A DNA stretch of 64,000 nt from Desulforamulus reducens MI-1 (GCF_000016165.1 NC_009253.1:3111484-3175483), one strand, 5' to 3'. Positions 36,517 through 46,150 are shown, counted from the first letter of the stretch. Notes: generated by a model from the letters alone, not told the origin. Numbers and translations are program-made.

Positions 36517-37420
36517 AATCCAAGTTAAAGAAAAAGTTGATGAATCAATTGAAAGTATTTATATCATCTTAGAACAAATCGGCCCCCAAGTGGTAAAAAT
36601 GATTGCCACCGAGACCGGTGAGAATGTCCATATCATGGGTCAAGGTGGTGTCATCATTGCGACCACTCAGCCAGAAAGACTAGGAACGGTACACGAAGGT
36701 GCTAAAAAACTTCTGGCTGGGGAAATTGAGGAAGCTTTTATTACTGAGGAGGATTGCCAACACCTCACTGGTGTTAAACCTGGCTACACAGCGCCAATTA
36801 TTTATAATGGAAATAAAATCGCGGGCCTAGGGATATCCGGCAATCCCTATCACACCAAACCCATTGCCCGCATTGGCATCCAGATCGTTGAATCCTGGAT
36901 AACTCGTGAACTGGATCATCTTGCAGTGGAGCAGGCTGTTCTTGAAGTTCATGCCCGGATTGAAGAAGCCACAGCCGCCATAGAGGAGGTATCCGCCTCT
37001 GCTCAACATTTAGTAAAAAATGGTCATGCTATGGCCAATGTAGCCGAGGTGGCCACTTCAAAGGTGGAACAAGTTAATCATATTCTGGAGGCCATTGAAG
37101 AAATTTCTATCCATAGCAACCTCTTGGGCCTTAACGCAGCCATTGAAGCAGCACGGGCCGGGGAACATGGTCGAGGGTTCGGGGTGGTAGCCACTGAAAT
37201 CCGTAAGATGGCTACCTCCAGCGCCAAATCCGTAGGGGATACCGCCCTGATTATCTCCCAAATTAAGGATATCTTTCAACAGGTTGCCACTGCGGTAACA
37301 CAAAATGTATCTGTCACTGAATCCCAGACTGCCTCATTAGAGGAACTATCCGCACAATTAACGGATATAACCTATCAGGTGGATCAGTTGGCTAAAAACT
37401 TTAAATAATCTCTTTTACAA

Positions 37421-37447
37421 AAACCACACGAAAATGTGTGGTTTATT
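37421..37447. terminator. Bidirectional terminator after chemoreceptor remnant
   Basis: AAACCACAC (37421-37429) and GTGTGGTTT (37436-37444) form a perfect 9-bp stem between the chemoreceptor stop and the convergent aminotransferase remnant. Confidence 0.65.
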
Positions 37448-37454
37448 ACATTTA

Positions 37455-38495
37455 CTACCCATGCAATTTACCAAACAAGTTTGCCAACCTCCCAATCCCG
37501 CTCTTTATTTGATCAGGCGTAGCGTTTGAATAATTTAAACGCAGTGTATTAAGACATGCATCATCTGCGTAGAAGGGAGCACCGGGCACATAGGCCACCT
37601 TCTCCTCAATGGCCCTGGACAGAAGTTTTACTGCATCTAAATTTTCCGGTAAGGTCACCCACAAGAACATTCCCCCCTCTGGCTTCGTCCAGGAAACATT
37701 GGTTGGGAAATTCTTCTCCATTTCCTGCAGCATTATGTCCCGTCTCCGTCCGTACTCCGAACGAATTGTCTCCACATGGTTTGTTACATTGTAATTCATC
37801 AGGTAATGATAAGCAGCTCTTTGCACTAAAGTCCCCGTGTGCAAATCTGTTCCTTGTTTTGCCAGGACAAGTTTCCCCATCAAATCTTTTTCCGCCACAA
37901 GCCAACCAAGTCTCAGACCCGGGGCAATGGTTTTAGAGAAAGTACTCAAATAGATTACCCAGCCAGTTTCGTCAAAGGATTTTATAGGAGGAACCACTTC
38001 TCCATAATAACGCAGTTCCCCATAAGGGTCATCTTCAATTAAAGGAACCTTATTTTCCTGCACAATTTTAGCCACAGAACGACATCTTTCTTTGCTCAAC
38101 GTTACACCCGTGGGATTTTTAAAGGTAGGGGTTACGTATATAAGCTTTGGGTGATGCTTTTTAATCGCAATATCCAGTGCCTCTATATTAATTCCCTCAT
38201 CATCCGTAGGAACATCAATAAAACGTGCTTGGTAGCTTCTAAATACTTGAAGTGCCCCTAGATAACTGGGCTTTTCAACCAACACCACATCCCCGGGATT
38301 GATAAACAACTTGGCCAATAGATCCAATGCCTGTTGGGAACCATTTGTTATTAAGATATTGTCCGATTTGGTCTCTATCTCTTTGGCCTGCATTTGTGAA
38401 GCAATGTATTCCCTAAGAGGTAAAAATCCTTCTGTGGTGCTGGCAGACCACCAGCAAAGGAGATGATCTTCCAACAACTCCTTTCAGATCCCCTG
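37455..38495 (-). pseudogene. PLP-dependent aminotransferase (LysN/ARO8-like), 5' end deleted
   Basis: The frame from about 38455 down to 37455 encodes the large part of a fold-type I aminotransferase: STTEGFLPLREYIAS, LITNGSQQALDLLAKLFINP, PTFKNPTGVTLSKER, and the PLP Lys in YLSTFSKTIAPGLRLGWL. Just upstream, in another frame, IISFAGGLPAP is readable (38443-38475), the N-terminal motif of this family. It is joined directly to STTEGF at GCCAGCACCACAG, so about 35 residues are lost with a frameshift. The ATG giving MLEDHLLCWW is accidental. A transcript could still be made, but an active enzyme is unlikely. Confidence 0.75.
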
Positions 38496-38529
38496 GTCCC
38501 AGCTTTTTAAACCCTATCCTCAAACACCC

Positions 38530-39606
38530 ATGTCGTCAATTATAAAAGAACTGGTTTCTGACCCTCATTCCAGTGAGATCATCTCATTGGCTGTTGGCAT
38601 GCCCGACCCATTCTTATACCCCTTGGATGTTTTCCAAAGGATATTAGAAAATATGCCAGCAACCAATCCCTCAGACTTTGGTTACATCGCTACTGAAGGG
38701 TATTTACCCCTGCGCAGAACCATTGCCCATATGCTATCAAGTAATGGAATTGAAACAACTCCAGAAAGAACTTTAATTCTTTCCGGGGCCCAGCTGTTGG
38801 TCCTACCCACCGAGGCCGGACTTAATTTGGAGATTTTGGAGGATTATCTGATTCGTTACCGTCCTAAGTTGTTTTATACTGTATCGACCTATAACAATCC
38901 AACCGGACAAGTCCTTACGGAACAAGAACGAAGGGAGCTTTTACTTCTTGCCAGGAGGCATCGTCTGGTTATTGTTGAGGACGATCCGTACAGTCAACTT
39001 TATTACGAAGAGAAGCCTCCTTTGCCTATCAAATCCATGGATTCCTTTGAGGGGGTCGTTTATATAGGAACTTTTTCTAAGACCTTAATCCCTGGGTTAC
39101 GTGTTGGTTTTCTTACGGGTCACTCAGCCCTCATTCATCGTTTGGCCCTTGAGAAACAGTATGTTGACCTTCACAGCAATAACTTCTCCCAGTGGCTTAT
39201 CAACTTCTACCTGGAACAGGGATACTTTGAAGATCATTTAAACTTTATTCGATCTGAATATAAAAAACGTCGGGATAGCCTTGTCAAAGCCATTCGACGC
39301 TATTTAGAAAATAATGTTCATTTTAATGTACCCGGTGGTGGATTTTATCTTTGGTGCAAATTGAAAGGAACGATTACCTCTGGTAGATTATTGCAAGAAG
39401 CAACTAAATGTGGGGTTTTCTTTGTCCCTGGCCAAGCCTTTAATGCCCGGCCAACAGAGGAAAATGAATTTCGCCTTTGTTTTGCCAGTCAGCCCGAACC
39501 GGTGTTGGTTGAAGGAGTAAAGCGTTTAGCAAAGGCATTAGAAATTCTACAAAAAAGTAAAACTCCCAGGAAAATATCTGAAAGCTTTTTAAAACCAATT
39601 GTATAG
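38530..39606 (+). pseudogene. MocR-type regulator/aminotransferase remnant
   Basis: A 358-codon frame resembling the aminotransferase half of MocR regulators (ISLAVGMPDPFLYPLDVF, TVSTYNNPTGQVLTEQERRE, VEDDPYSQLYYEEKPP, and the PLP Lys in TFSKTLIPGLRVGFL). The GntR-type DNA-binding N-terminus that should precede it is absent, and upstream sequence shows no homology to it. An internal stretch of about 40 residues is missing between LILSGAQ and LLVLPTEAGLNLE, compared with the opposite gene, which keeps QQALDLLAKLFINPGDVVLV. The ATG has no ribosome site. It lies head-to-head with the other broken aminotransferase. Confidence 0.7.
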
Positions 39607-39616
39607 CCTTATTGCA

Positions 39617-39660
39617 ACGGAGCTGTAATTTTCTATTATGAAACAGCTCCGTATATTTTT
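39617..39660 (+). terminator. Terminator after the MocR-type remnant
   Basis: ACGGAGCTGT (39617-39626) and ACAGCTCCGT (39643-39652) form a perfect 10-bp stem with a 16-nt loop, followed by ATATTTTTC. Confidence 0.75.
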
Positions 39661-39842
39661 CTATATATGTAACATTTATCTATATTCTTACATAATGTGG
39701 TAAAGAAGATCCCTTAAAGAACGCTAGGCTGACACCCTACCCTAAAGACACCAGAGCACTGGTGACAGCCTTAGTTCCCCTTGTGTATTTCAGAAAGCTT
39801 TATCTTTCTGATCTGCCAACAAAAGAGTTTGGAGGTATGCAT

Positions 39843-40142
39843 ATGTCCAAGGAAGACAAAAAAATTGACCAGACGAAAGCTCAGGCTGCTCCTATGGGGC
39901 CAATGACAGGTCAACAGGGTATGGTCTATCCTGGTCAACCAGGTATAAACCCTCCCTATCCGCCCATGCCGGGAACCCAGCCTGGTTATTGTCCTGGCGT
40001 TCCCTATCCAGGGATGGAACTGGCTCAGGCCTATGTACCCATACAACCCTGTGGAGGTCCCCAGTATGATCTTAGGAAAGCATTGGAAGTGGGTACTTTA
40101 TACCCCGAATTATATAAGCCCTATCTTTATCCTCACAAATAG
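39843..40142 (+). CDS. cotJA: Spore coat-associated protein CotJA
   Basis: Small inner spore-coat protein made in the mother cell. From the ATG at 39843, 7 nt after GGAGG, it has 99 residues. The N-terminal half is rich in Pro, Gly, Gln and Tyr (GMVYPGQPGINPPYPPMPG). The C-terminal half carries the family signature ELAQAYVPIQPCGGPQYDLR and ALEVGTLYPELYKPY. It is the first gene of cotJABC. The open frame extends upstream to 39762 with no homology or ribosome site. Sigma-E control is known in Bacillus; I could not confirm a sigma-E promoter in the 236-bp upstream region. Confidence 0.9.
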   Translation: MSKEDKKIDQTKAQAAPMGPMTGQQGMVYPGQPGINPPYPPMPGTQPGYCPGVPYPGMELAQAYVPIQPCGGPQYDLRKALEVGTLYPELYKPYLYPHK

Positions 40143-40157
40143 ACGGAGGTGACTACT

Positions 40158-40433
40158 ATGGATGCTAATACTAACGCCATGCCTCAACATCAAATTCTTA
40201 TGCAAATCATGCAGTTGGAATTTGCCGGTGTTGAATTAAACCTTTTCTTAGATACTCACCCAGATTGCCAGGAAGCACTCACACAATTTAATCAAGTTCA
40301 CCAGCAATTGATGCAATGCAAAAAATCTTATGAGCAAATGTACGGTCCACTGTGTAATTATGGTTTCTCACCCAATGTAGGAAATTACTGGAGATGGGTG
40401 GAGACCCCCTGGCCCTGGGATATTAAATATTAA
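40158..40433 (+). CDS. cotJB: Spore coat protein CotJB
   Basis: A 91-residue partner of CotJA and CotJC. It starts at ATG 40158, 8 nt after GGAGG. It contains LMQIMQLEFAGVELNLFLDT, HPDCQEALTQFN and the C-terminal YGPLCNYGFSPN with WVETPWPWDIKY, all typical. It sits 15 bp after cotJA and 18 bp before cotJC, so the three are translated from one message. Confidence 0.92.
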   Translation: MDANTNAMPQHQILMQIMQLEFAGVELNLFLDTHPDCQEALTQFNQVHQQLMQCKKSYEQMYGPLCNYGFSPNVGNYWRWVETPWPWDIKY

Positions 40434-40451
40434 AGGAAAGGATTTGTGAGT

Positions 40452-41024
40452 ATGTGGGTCTATGAAAAGAAACTTGAAATACCGGTGAGGGTTTGCGGTC
40501 CTAATCCTCGCTTGGCTTCCTATATTATTACCCAATATGGCGGGCCTGAGGGTGAGCTATCCGCCGCACTAAGATATTTAAATATGCGTTACAGTATGCC
40601 TACTAATAAGGCTAAAGGTGTTTTAACGGATATCGGCACTGAGGAACTGGCTCATATGGAAATCGTAGCCACCACCGTTTATAAATTGCTAGAAGGGGCT
40701 TCCCCTGAACAAATTAAGGCTGCCGGCTGGGGTGGTCATTATGCAGATCATGACAAGGCCCTCTGGTGGGAGAATGCCTCCGGTGTTCCATGGGTTGCCG
40801 CCTATGTTTCCGCCACTGGAGATCCGGTTGCCGACCTGCATGAAAATTTAGCAGCTGAGCAAAAGGCCCGGGCAGTTTATGAGAATCTGATTAGACTATC
40901 TGATGACCCTGAAGTAACCAACGTCCTACGCTGGCTCCGCGAAAGAGAAGTTGTTCACTTCCAGCGCTTCGGTGAAACTTTGATGGATGTGCAGGAATAC
41001 GTTAAACAGAAAAAATATTACTAA
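40452..41024 (+). CDS. cotJC: Spore coat protein CotJC (manganese catalase family)
   Basis: A 190-residue ferritin-like coat protein related to manganese catalases. It starts MWVYEKKLEIPVRVCGPNPR. Metal ligands are expected in GGPEGELSAALRYLNMRY (Glu), TEELAHMEIVATTVY (Glu and His) and NLAAEQKARAVYENLI with REREVVHFQRFGE. All are intact, so catalase-type activity in the coat is possible. The ATG at 40452 is preferred; a GTG at 40446 closer to AAGGAAAGG is an alternative. It is the last gene of cotJABC. Confidence 0.93.
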   Translation: MWVYEKKLEIPVRVCGPNPRLASYIITQYGGPEGELSAALRYLNMRYSMPTNKAKGVLTDIGTEELAHMEIVATTVYKLLEGASPEQIKAAGWGGHYADHDKALWWENASGVPWVAAYVSATGDPVADLHENLAAEQKARAVYENLIRLSDDPEVTNVLRWLREREVVHFQRFGETLMDVQEYVKQKKYY

Positions 41025-41156
41025 GGGTAAATAATACAAAACATGGGATATTTTTTACAGTCTGAGGTCACCAAATCGGTGGCCCTTATTATTTCTTTAA
41101 TTGTTATAAGAACCCTTGTACTTGGAATAATAACTGTAATGAAAGGAGGTGAAGGA

Positions 41157-41609
41157 TTGAAGATTAGTAAAAGAATGACCCTTTTATTATGTATTTTGCT
41201 TGTGGCCATTGTAGCTGCCGGTTGCACCGCAGCCCGTAAACCCGAGGTCAATAATACCAAAGATAAAGTTACGCAAGAAAACCGTCAGGCTGAAACATTA
41301 GCCAGAGAAGCAACCCAGGTGGAAGGTGTAAAAAAAGCCTATGTGGTTGTATCCGGGAATATGGCTGTGGTAGGTTTGGACACAGATAAAGACACCAAAA
41401 AAGCAGAAATTACACGGATAAAAGGTGAGGTTGGGCAACGTCTTAGAAATGCCGATGGCCAAATCAATGATGTAAGGGTAGCCACTGATGCCAATACCGT
41501 CACTCGAATTCGTAACATTTCAGAGGGTATTACCAATGGAAAACCTGTCTCCAGCTTTGGTGCCGAACTCAATGAAATTGTTCGTCGCATTACCCCAACA
41601 AAGGAATAA
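41157..41609 (+). CDS. YhcN/YlaJ-family sporulation lipoprotein
   Basis: A 150-residue predicted lipoprotein. From the TTG at 41157, after AAAGGAGGTGA, the N-terminus is KISKRMTLLLCILLVAIV with the lipobox VAAGC. The mature part carries the YhcN fold (LAREATQVEGVKKAYVVVSG, MAVVGLDTDKDTKKAE). Relatives in Bacillus are found in the inner spore membrane and help outgrowth. The location just after cotJABC fits a sporulation role, though a 130-bp gap suggests a separate promoter. Upstream in-frame codons are not coding. Confidence 0.88.
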   Translation: MKISKRMTLLLCILLVAIVAAGCTAARKPEVNNTKDKVTQENRQAETLAREATQVEGVKKAYVVVSGNMAVVGLDTDKDTKKAEITRIKGEVGQRLRNADGQINDVRVATDANTVTRIRNISEGITNGKPVSSFGAELNEIVRRITPTKE

Positions 41610-41753
41610 TTTTGTAATCCCTTGATCTAATCAGGGGATTATCTCTTTTAAATGGTTATTTTATTATTTTTAAAAAATAATCCTTGATTTTTGTCATTTT
41701 ATACAGTATTACAGTAATATATATATTTTACTGCCGGAGGTTTGGCCAATATT

Positions 41754-43103
41754 ATGAAAATTACTATAATCGGTGCTGGTAAAGTAGGCTTTGAAACTGC
41801 CCGTCGTCTTTATGAGGAAGGCCATGATATTCTGGTGGTGGACAAAGATGATACTAAACTATCTAAGGTTGAAGAACAACTGGATGTTATGATATTGAAG
41901 GGGAACGGCGCCACCGCTCAGGTGCTACGGGACCCTTATGTCGTTGATAGTGACTTGTTATTGGCTGTAACTAACAGTGATGAAGTTAACATCATTGCAG
42001 GAATAACAGGAAAAAAACTTGGTATTAAAAAATCCATTGTTCGGGTACGTGACCCACACTATGCAATGGACTCATCCTTTTCCAGGGAAGACCTGGGCTT
42101 GGATCTAATTGTGAATCCTGAATTTGCAGCAGCCCGAGAAATTGTTCGCATGTTAACAATGGCATTGCCTGTTCATACAGAACCCTTTGGGCAGGGTAAA
42201 GTCCAGTTAGCTGATATTACCACTGACGAGAACATGACCCATTTTATTAACAAACGCATTAAAGATTTGAAAATGCCCCCGTCTTGCTTGATTGTAGCCA
42301 TCTCGCGTCGTGGTGATATGATTGTTCCCGGTGGGATGGACACGATCTTACCCGGTGATACCCTCTATATATTAGGACTACCCAGCAGTATTGATCATCT
42401 GGTATCCAAGGTCAAAAAACGCCGCCAGAAAAAAATGCACAGTGTAATCATTCTGGGTGGTGGGCGCTTAGGCTATTACCTAGCAAATAAGCTTTGTTCC
42501 TTGGGTATGTCTGTAAAGGTTATTGAACAAGATTACAGTAGATGTCATGAGTTGGCCGAGCGATTACCCGATGCTTTGATATTAAATGGGGATGGCACCG
42601 ATGTAGATTTGTTGAAACGGGAGGGCATTGAAGAAACCGATGGGTTTGTAGCCGTTACCGGTTTAGATGAGGAAAATTTATTAATATCTTTGTTAGCAAA
42701 GCAAATGGGGGCTAAAATGGTGGTGGCCAAGGTAAGCCGTGCCAGTTATGCTCCCATTGTTGAAACTCTAGGCGTCGACGCAGCGGTCAGTCCCCGTCTG
42801 ATCACTGCATCTGAAATTGTTCGGTTTATACAGGGTGGTAGATTATTATCACTGGTGATGCTTTTAAACGGCAAGGCAGAAGTGGCGGAGTTAATTGTAC
42901 CAGCCAGCAGCCGTATTATCGGAAAACCTTTGGCTAAATGCGGTTTGCCTAGAAATATCATTGTTGGTGCCATTTTAAGGGACGGCATAGCCATTATTCC
43001 AGAAGGTACAGAAAAGATTTTGGCAGATGACCGCATTGTTGTTTTCGCCATGGGTCATACCTTAAACACCATAGAAAAGTTATTCGGTGTAGGAGGAAAA
43101 TAG
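41754..43103 (+). CDS. trkA: Trk potassium uptake regulatory subunit TrkA
   Basis: Peripheral NAD-binding gating subunit of the Trk potassium transporter. Starting at ATG 41754 (MKITIIGAGKVGFETARRLY), it has 449 residues, the family's usual size. Two RCK modules are seen, each with a Rossmann GxGxxG: the first near residue 6 and the second, VIILGGGRLGYYLANKL, near residue 230. Each is followed by a RCK-C (TrkA-C) segment. A TTG at 41742 is too close to the GGAGG site. It is 2 bp ahead of trkH and translationally coupled. Confidence 0.95.
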   Translation: MKITIIGAGKVGFETARRLYEEGHDILVVDKDDTKLSKVEEQLDVMILKGNGATAQVLRDPYVVDSDLLLAVTNSDEVNIIAGITGKKLGIKKSIVRVRDPHYAMDSSFSREDLGLDLIVNPEFAAAREIVRMLTMALPVHTEPFGQGKVQLADITTDENMTHFINKRIKDLKMPPSCLIVAISRRGDMIVPGGMDTILPGDTLYILGLPSSIDHLVSKVKKRRQKKMHSVIILGGGRLGYYLANKLCSLGMSVKVIEQDYSRCHELAERLPDALILNGDGTDVDLLKREGIEETDGFVAVTGLDEENLLISLLAKQMGAKMVVAKVSRASYAPIVETLGVDAAVSPRLITASEIVRFIQGGRLLSLVMLLNGKAEVAELIVPASSRIIGKPLAKCGLPRNIIVGAILRDGIAIIPEGTEKILADDRIVVFAMGHTLNTIEKLFGVGGK

Positions 43104-43105
43104 AG

Positions 43106-44545
43106 TTGCATATCCATCTTGTTTTAAAGACAATGGGCCTGGTTTTGTTGTTTGAGGCAGCAGCCATGGTCCCAAGTCTTTTTATTGGCGTTTATTATGA
43201 TGGAACTAACCTGAACCCCTTTCTCGCAAGTATCGGAGTAACAGGTCTGATCGGTTTTGTCTTATACCTTATCCCAATTCGGAGCAAGAACGTAGGTTAC
43301 CGAGAAGGATTTGCCATTGCAACCTTCGGTTGGTTATTACTGGCCATTTTCGGCGCCCTTCCATTTACCATTGCGGGAGCAGTGCCAAGCTATGTGGATG
43401 CTCTATTTGAAACCATGTCTGGCTTCACCACAACCGGTGCCTCCGTTATCTCCGATGTTGAAGCCTTACCCAAAAGTATCCTTTTCTGGCGTAGCTTTAC
43501 CCACTGGCTGGGCGGCATGGGGATCATTGTTCTGACACTGGCCTTGATCCCATCTTTAAACATTGCCGGTTTGCAAATGTTTAAAGCGGAAGTACCTGGA
43601 CCCACCAAAAGTAAAGTGTTGCCTAGAATCGCCCAAACATCCCGGCAACTCTATAAGGTATATCTTATTATTACTTTGACGCAATTAGTGGCTTTAAAAC
43701 TGGCAGGGTTAACTTGGTTCGACTCCGCTATTCATACCTTTGGCTCGGTGGCCACCGGTGGATTTTCTAATTACAATAGCAGTGTGGGGCACTTTCAAAG
43801 CCTATCTGTGGAACTGATTATTATTTTTTTCATGTTGATTTGTGGTATAAACTTTTCTTTGCACTACAGCGTCCTGCGTGGCAATTTTAAGACTCTGTAT
43901 AAAGATACTGAAACTAAGTTTTATCTCGGAATTATTGCTTTGAGTTGCCTTGCCATTATGTTAAATCTAATCCATGATCTGGATTATACTGCGGGCAAAG
44001 CCCTACGGGAAGCTGCCTTTCAGGTGGCCACCATTATTACAACAACTGGCTTTGCCACTGCAGATTTTGAACAATGGCCCTCCTTTAGTAAGTTTATACT
44101 GCTTCTACTAATGTTTTGCGGTGGCTGTGCTGGTTCCACAAGCGGTGGCTTAAAGGTGGGGCGTATCTTGATTCTCATTAAAACATTTTCCCGACAATTA
44201 ATGCGACTTATCCATCCAAAGGCCGTTATTCCTGTTCGTTTAGGAACGTTTGTAGCCTCCAATGAAGTTATTGAATCGGCCCATACTTTTTTTACCCTTT
44301 ATATTTTGATTTTTGCTGTGGGAACTGGGATTATGACAGCTCTGGGCTTGGATTTAATATCCGCTGCTTCTGCCACAGTGGCAACCCTTAGCAATATTGG
44401 CCCTGGCTTGGGTTTGGTAGGTCCTATGTCCAACTATGCAGCCCTACCGGATCTCGGAAAGATTATACTAACCTTTCTCATGTTAATTGGCCGTTTGGAA
44501 ATATATACTGTTTTACTGGTTTTCAGTGTGCGGTTTTGGCGTTAA
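43106..44545 (+). CDS. trkH: Trk potassium transporter membrane subunit TrkH
   Basis: Integral membrane potassium-translocating subunit of 479 residues with about ten hydrophobic segments and four pore-loop repeats. Filter-like sequences are visible in MSGFTTTGASV, GSVATGGFSNYN, TTGFATADFEQW and LSNIGPGLG. The conserved LGGMGIIVLTLALIP and CGGCAGSTSGGLKVGR are present. The start is TTG at 43106, 9 nt after AGGAGG. It forms an operon with trkA. The 146 bp after it hold no obvious terminator. Confidence 0.95.
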   Translation: MHIHLVLKTMGLVLLFEAAAMVPSLFIGVYYDGTNLNPFLASIGVTGLIGFVLYLIPIRSKNVGYREGFAIATFGWLLLAIFGALPFTIAGAVPSYVDALFETMSGFTTTGASVISDVEALPKSILFWRSFTHWLGGMGIIVLTLALIPSLNIAGLQMFKAEVPGPTKSKVLPRIAQTSRQLYKVYLIITLTQLVALKLAGLTWFDSAIHTFGSVATGGFSNYNSSVGHFQSLSVELIIIFFMLICGINFSLHYSVLRGNFKTLYKDTETKFYLGIIALSCLAIMLNLIHDLDYTAGKALREAAFQVATIITTTGFATADFEQWPSFSKFILLLLMFCGGCAGSTSGGLKVGRILILIKTFSRQLMRLIHPKAVIPVRLGTFVASNEVIESAHTFFTLYILIFAVGTGIMTALGLDLISAASATVATLSNIGPGLGLVGPMSNYAALPDLGKIILTFLMLIGRLEIYTVLLVFSVRFWR

Positions 44546-44691
44546 AATATTCTAATAAGGTAAATACTAGAAACAAAAACGTCTATGACATAAAATTATT
44601 TCAAAGTATATTGTATTTGCAAATTAGCACATTTTTTGCTTTAATAAAATAAGTTGTTAAGTTTTAGGCATTTAAGGAAGGAGCAAGAAAA

Positions 44692-45639
44692 TTGAAATTC
44701 CCTACCCTAACAATTGGTAAATTTACTCCAAAATACCCCATCATCCAGGGAGGTATGGCAGTTCGGGTTTCAACGGCGCCACTGGCAGGTGCAGTAGCTG
44801 CAGCTGGTGGGATTGGTGTTATTGGTGCCACTGGCATGGAAGAACAGGAACTTCGTGATGAGATCCGTGAGGCTCGTAGAATTGCCCCGAATGGTATCAT
44901 TGGTATTAATATAATGTATGCAGCCAAAGAATTCTCTAAAATTGTGCACACGGCCATGGAGGAAAAGATAGATATGATCTTTACCGGTGCAGGTTTCTCC
45001 AGGGATATCTTTGGCTGGGGAAAAGAATCCAATACACCAATTGTATCCATTGTTTCTTCAGCAAAGGTTGCAAAATTGGCTGAGAAACTAGGTGCCGCAG
45101 CGGTGGTGGCTGAGGGTACTGAAGCCGGGGGGCACCTGGGTACTGATCGTTCTATTAAAGATATTTTACCGGAAATAAGAAAGGCTGTAAAAATCCCTGT
45201 GATTGCAGCCGGTGGTATCATAGACGGCAAAGGAATTGCAGAAGTTATTCGTATGGGTGCTGATGGAGTTCAAATGGCAACCCGCTTTGTCCTCAGTGTA
45301 GAATGTGCCGTGTCCGATGCCTTTAAGAAACACTATTTAAATTCCTCTGCCGAAGATGTGGTTGAAATTTTGAGCCCAGTTGGCTTACCTGGTAGGGCTT
45401 TAAAAAATAATCTTGTTTCCCGTATTTTTAGTAATGATGCTCCAAAACCTAAAAAATGCGTTTCCTGTTTAAAACATTGTTCTAAGTCCTTCTGCATTAT
45501 GAAAGCCCTTACCAACAGTCGTGACGGTAATATCGACGAAGGTCTTGTGTTCTGCGGTCAAAATGTTCATAAGATAAAAGATATTTTACCAGTTAAGGCC
45601 ATTTTTGATCGATTAATTACAGAATTCCAACAAGCCTAG
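44692..45639 (+). CDS. Nitronate monooxygenase / FabK-like flavoprotein with C-terminal Cys cluster
   Basis: A 315-residue FMN-dependent TIM-barrel protein of the nitronate monooxygenase family, related to the enoyl-ACP reductase FabK. The N-terminal YPIIQGGMAVRVSTAPLAGA, AAVVAEGTEAGGHLG and VIAAGGIIDGKGIAEVI are typical. The C-terminal section adds a cysteine run, CVSCLKHCSKSFCIMKAL, that could hold a metal or Fe-S cluster, and a further Cys follows. The start is TTG at 44692, after AAGGAGC. No fatty-acid genes are near, so a nitronate monooxygenase-like activity is more likely than FabK, but the substrate is unknown. Confidence 0.85.
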   Translation: MKFPTLTIGKFTPKYPIIQGGMAVRVSTAPLAGAVAAAGGIGVIGATGMEEQELRDEIREARRIAPNGIIGINIMYAAKEFSKIVHTAMEEKIDMIFTGAGFSRDIFGWGKESNTPIVSIVSSAKVAKLAEKLGAAAVVAEGTEAGGHLGTDRSIKDILPEIRKAVKIPVIAAGGIIDGKGIAEVIRMGADGVQMATRFVLSVECAVSDAFKKHYLNSSAEDVVEILSPVGLPGRALKNNLVSRIFSNDAPKPKKCVSCLKHCSKSFCIMKALTNSRDGNIDEGLVFCGQNVHKIKDILPVKAIFDRLITEFQQA

Positions 45640-45814
45640 TCTGTAAGAATTGATTGATTTTTCTCTTTATGGGAGGTATACTTAAGGTACCTCTAAGTTT
45701 TATTTCGCTAACTAGGCTATCTCCTCCCGAAAAAATGGATCGGTGTAAGGGTATCGGTAGTTCAAATGGTTGGCACGAAACTTTAGGGAGTCTATTATTC
45801 GGAGGAGATATTTG

Positions 45815-46105
45815 GTGTTTTCCGACAGAACCTTAACATGCCGTGATTGTGGTGCAGAATTTGTTTTTTCTGCTCGTGAGCAAGAATTCTTTGCTGAAAA
45901 AGGATTCCAAAATGACCCTTCCCGTTGCCCTTCTTGCCGTGCAGCACGCAAGCAACGGATGCAAGGAAACGATGGATATCGTCCCCAGCGTCAAATGTTT
46001 GAAGCTGTTTGTGACGAATGTGGTTGTACTACTCAGGTACCCTTCCAGCCCAGTGGTACCAAACCGGTTTACTGCCGTGACTGCTTTAATCGTGTAAGAC
46101 AATAG
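45815..46105 (+). CDS. Double zinc-ribbon protein
   Basis: A 96-residue protein with two zinc-binding motifs. The first is CRDCGAEFVFSAREQEFFAE...CPSCR (about residues 9-47); the second is CDECGCTTQVPFQPSGTKPV...CRDCF (about 68-92). The second matches the CxxC-VPFxP-CxxC domain common in Firmicutes and Chloroflexi, of unknown role. The start is most likely GTG 45815, 9 nt after GGAGG; TTG 45812 is possible. It is followed by a strong terminator. Confidence 0.85.
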   Translation: MFSDRTLTCRDCGAEFVFSAREQEFFAEKGFQNDPSRCPSCRAARKQRMQGNDGYRPQRQMFEAVCDECGCTTQVPFQPSGTKPVYCRDCFNRVRQ

Positions 46106-46117
46106 TGAATTAGTTGA

Positions 46118-46150
46118 CCGAATGCATACTGGCATTCGGTTTTTTATTTT
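46118..46150 (+). terminator. Terminator of the double zinc-ribbon gene
   Basis: CCGAATGC (46118-46125) and GCATTCGG (46132-46139) form a perfect 8-bp stem with a 6-nt loop, followed by TTTTTTATTTT. Confidence 0.85.

Larger units (their letters stand above)
34679..37408 (+). pseudogene. Diacid_rec-type soluble chemoreceptor, interrupted by an IS1380-like element
   Basis: The reading frame starts at ATG 34679-34681 (MNLKLEI) after AGAGGTG, is cut after codon 7 at 34699, and resumes at 36521 ([20 protein letters not shown]). Removing the insertion restores a 302-codon frame. The N-terminal half resembles the sugar-diacid recognition domain ([20 protein letters not shown]). The C-terminal half is a methyl-accepting signalling domain ([20 protein letters not shown]). 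No membrane helices are seen, so it was a cytoplasmic receptor. A GTG at 36590 could allow translation of the 3' part, but it has no clear ribosome site. Confidence 0.85.

Noticed and set aside
34660-36520. Composite transposon or larger island around the IS
   Set aside because: Only one IS copy is present. Gene content on both sides is normal chromosomal, and no integrase, tRNA attachment site or paired ends are seen.
44664-45230. 188-codon minus-strand open frame
   Set aside because: It is antisense to the nitronate monooxygenase-like gene, has a Ser/Pro/Ala-rich shadow composition and no ribosome site.
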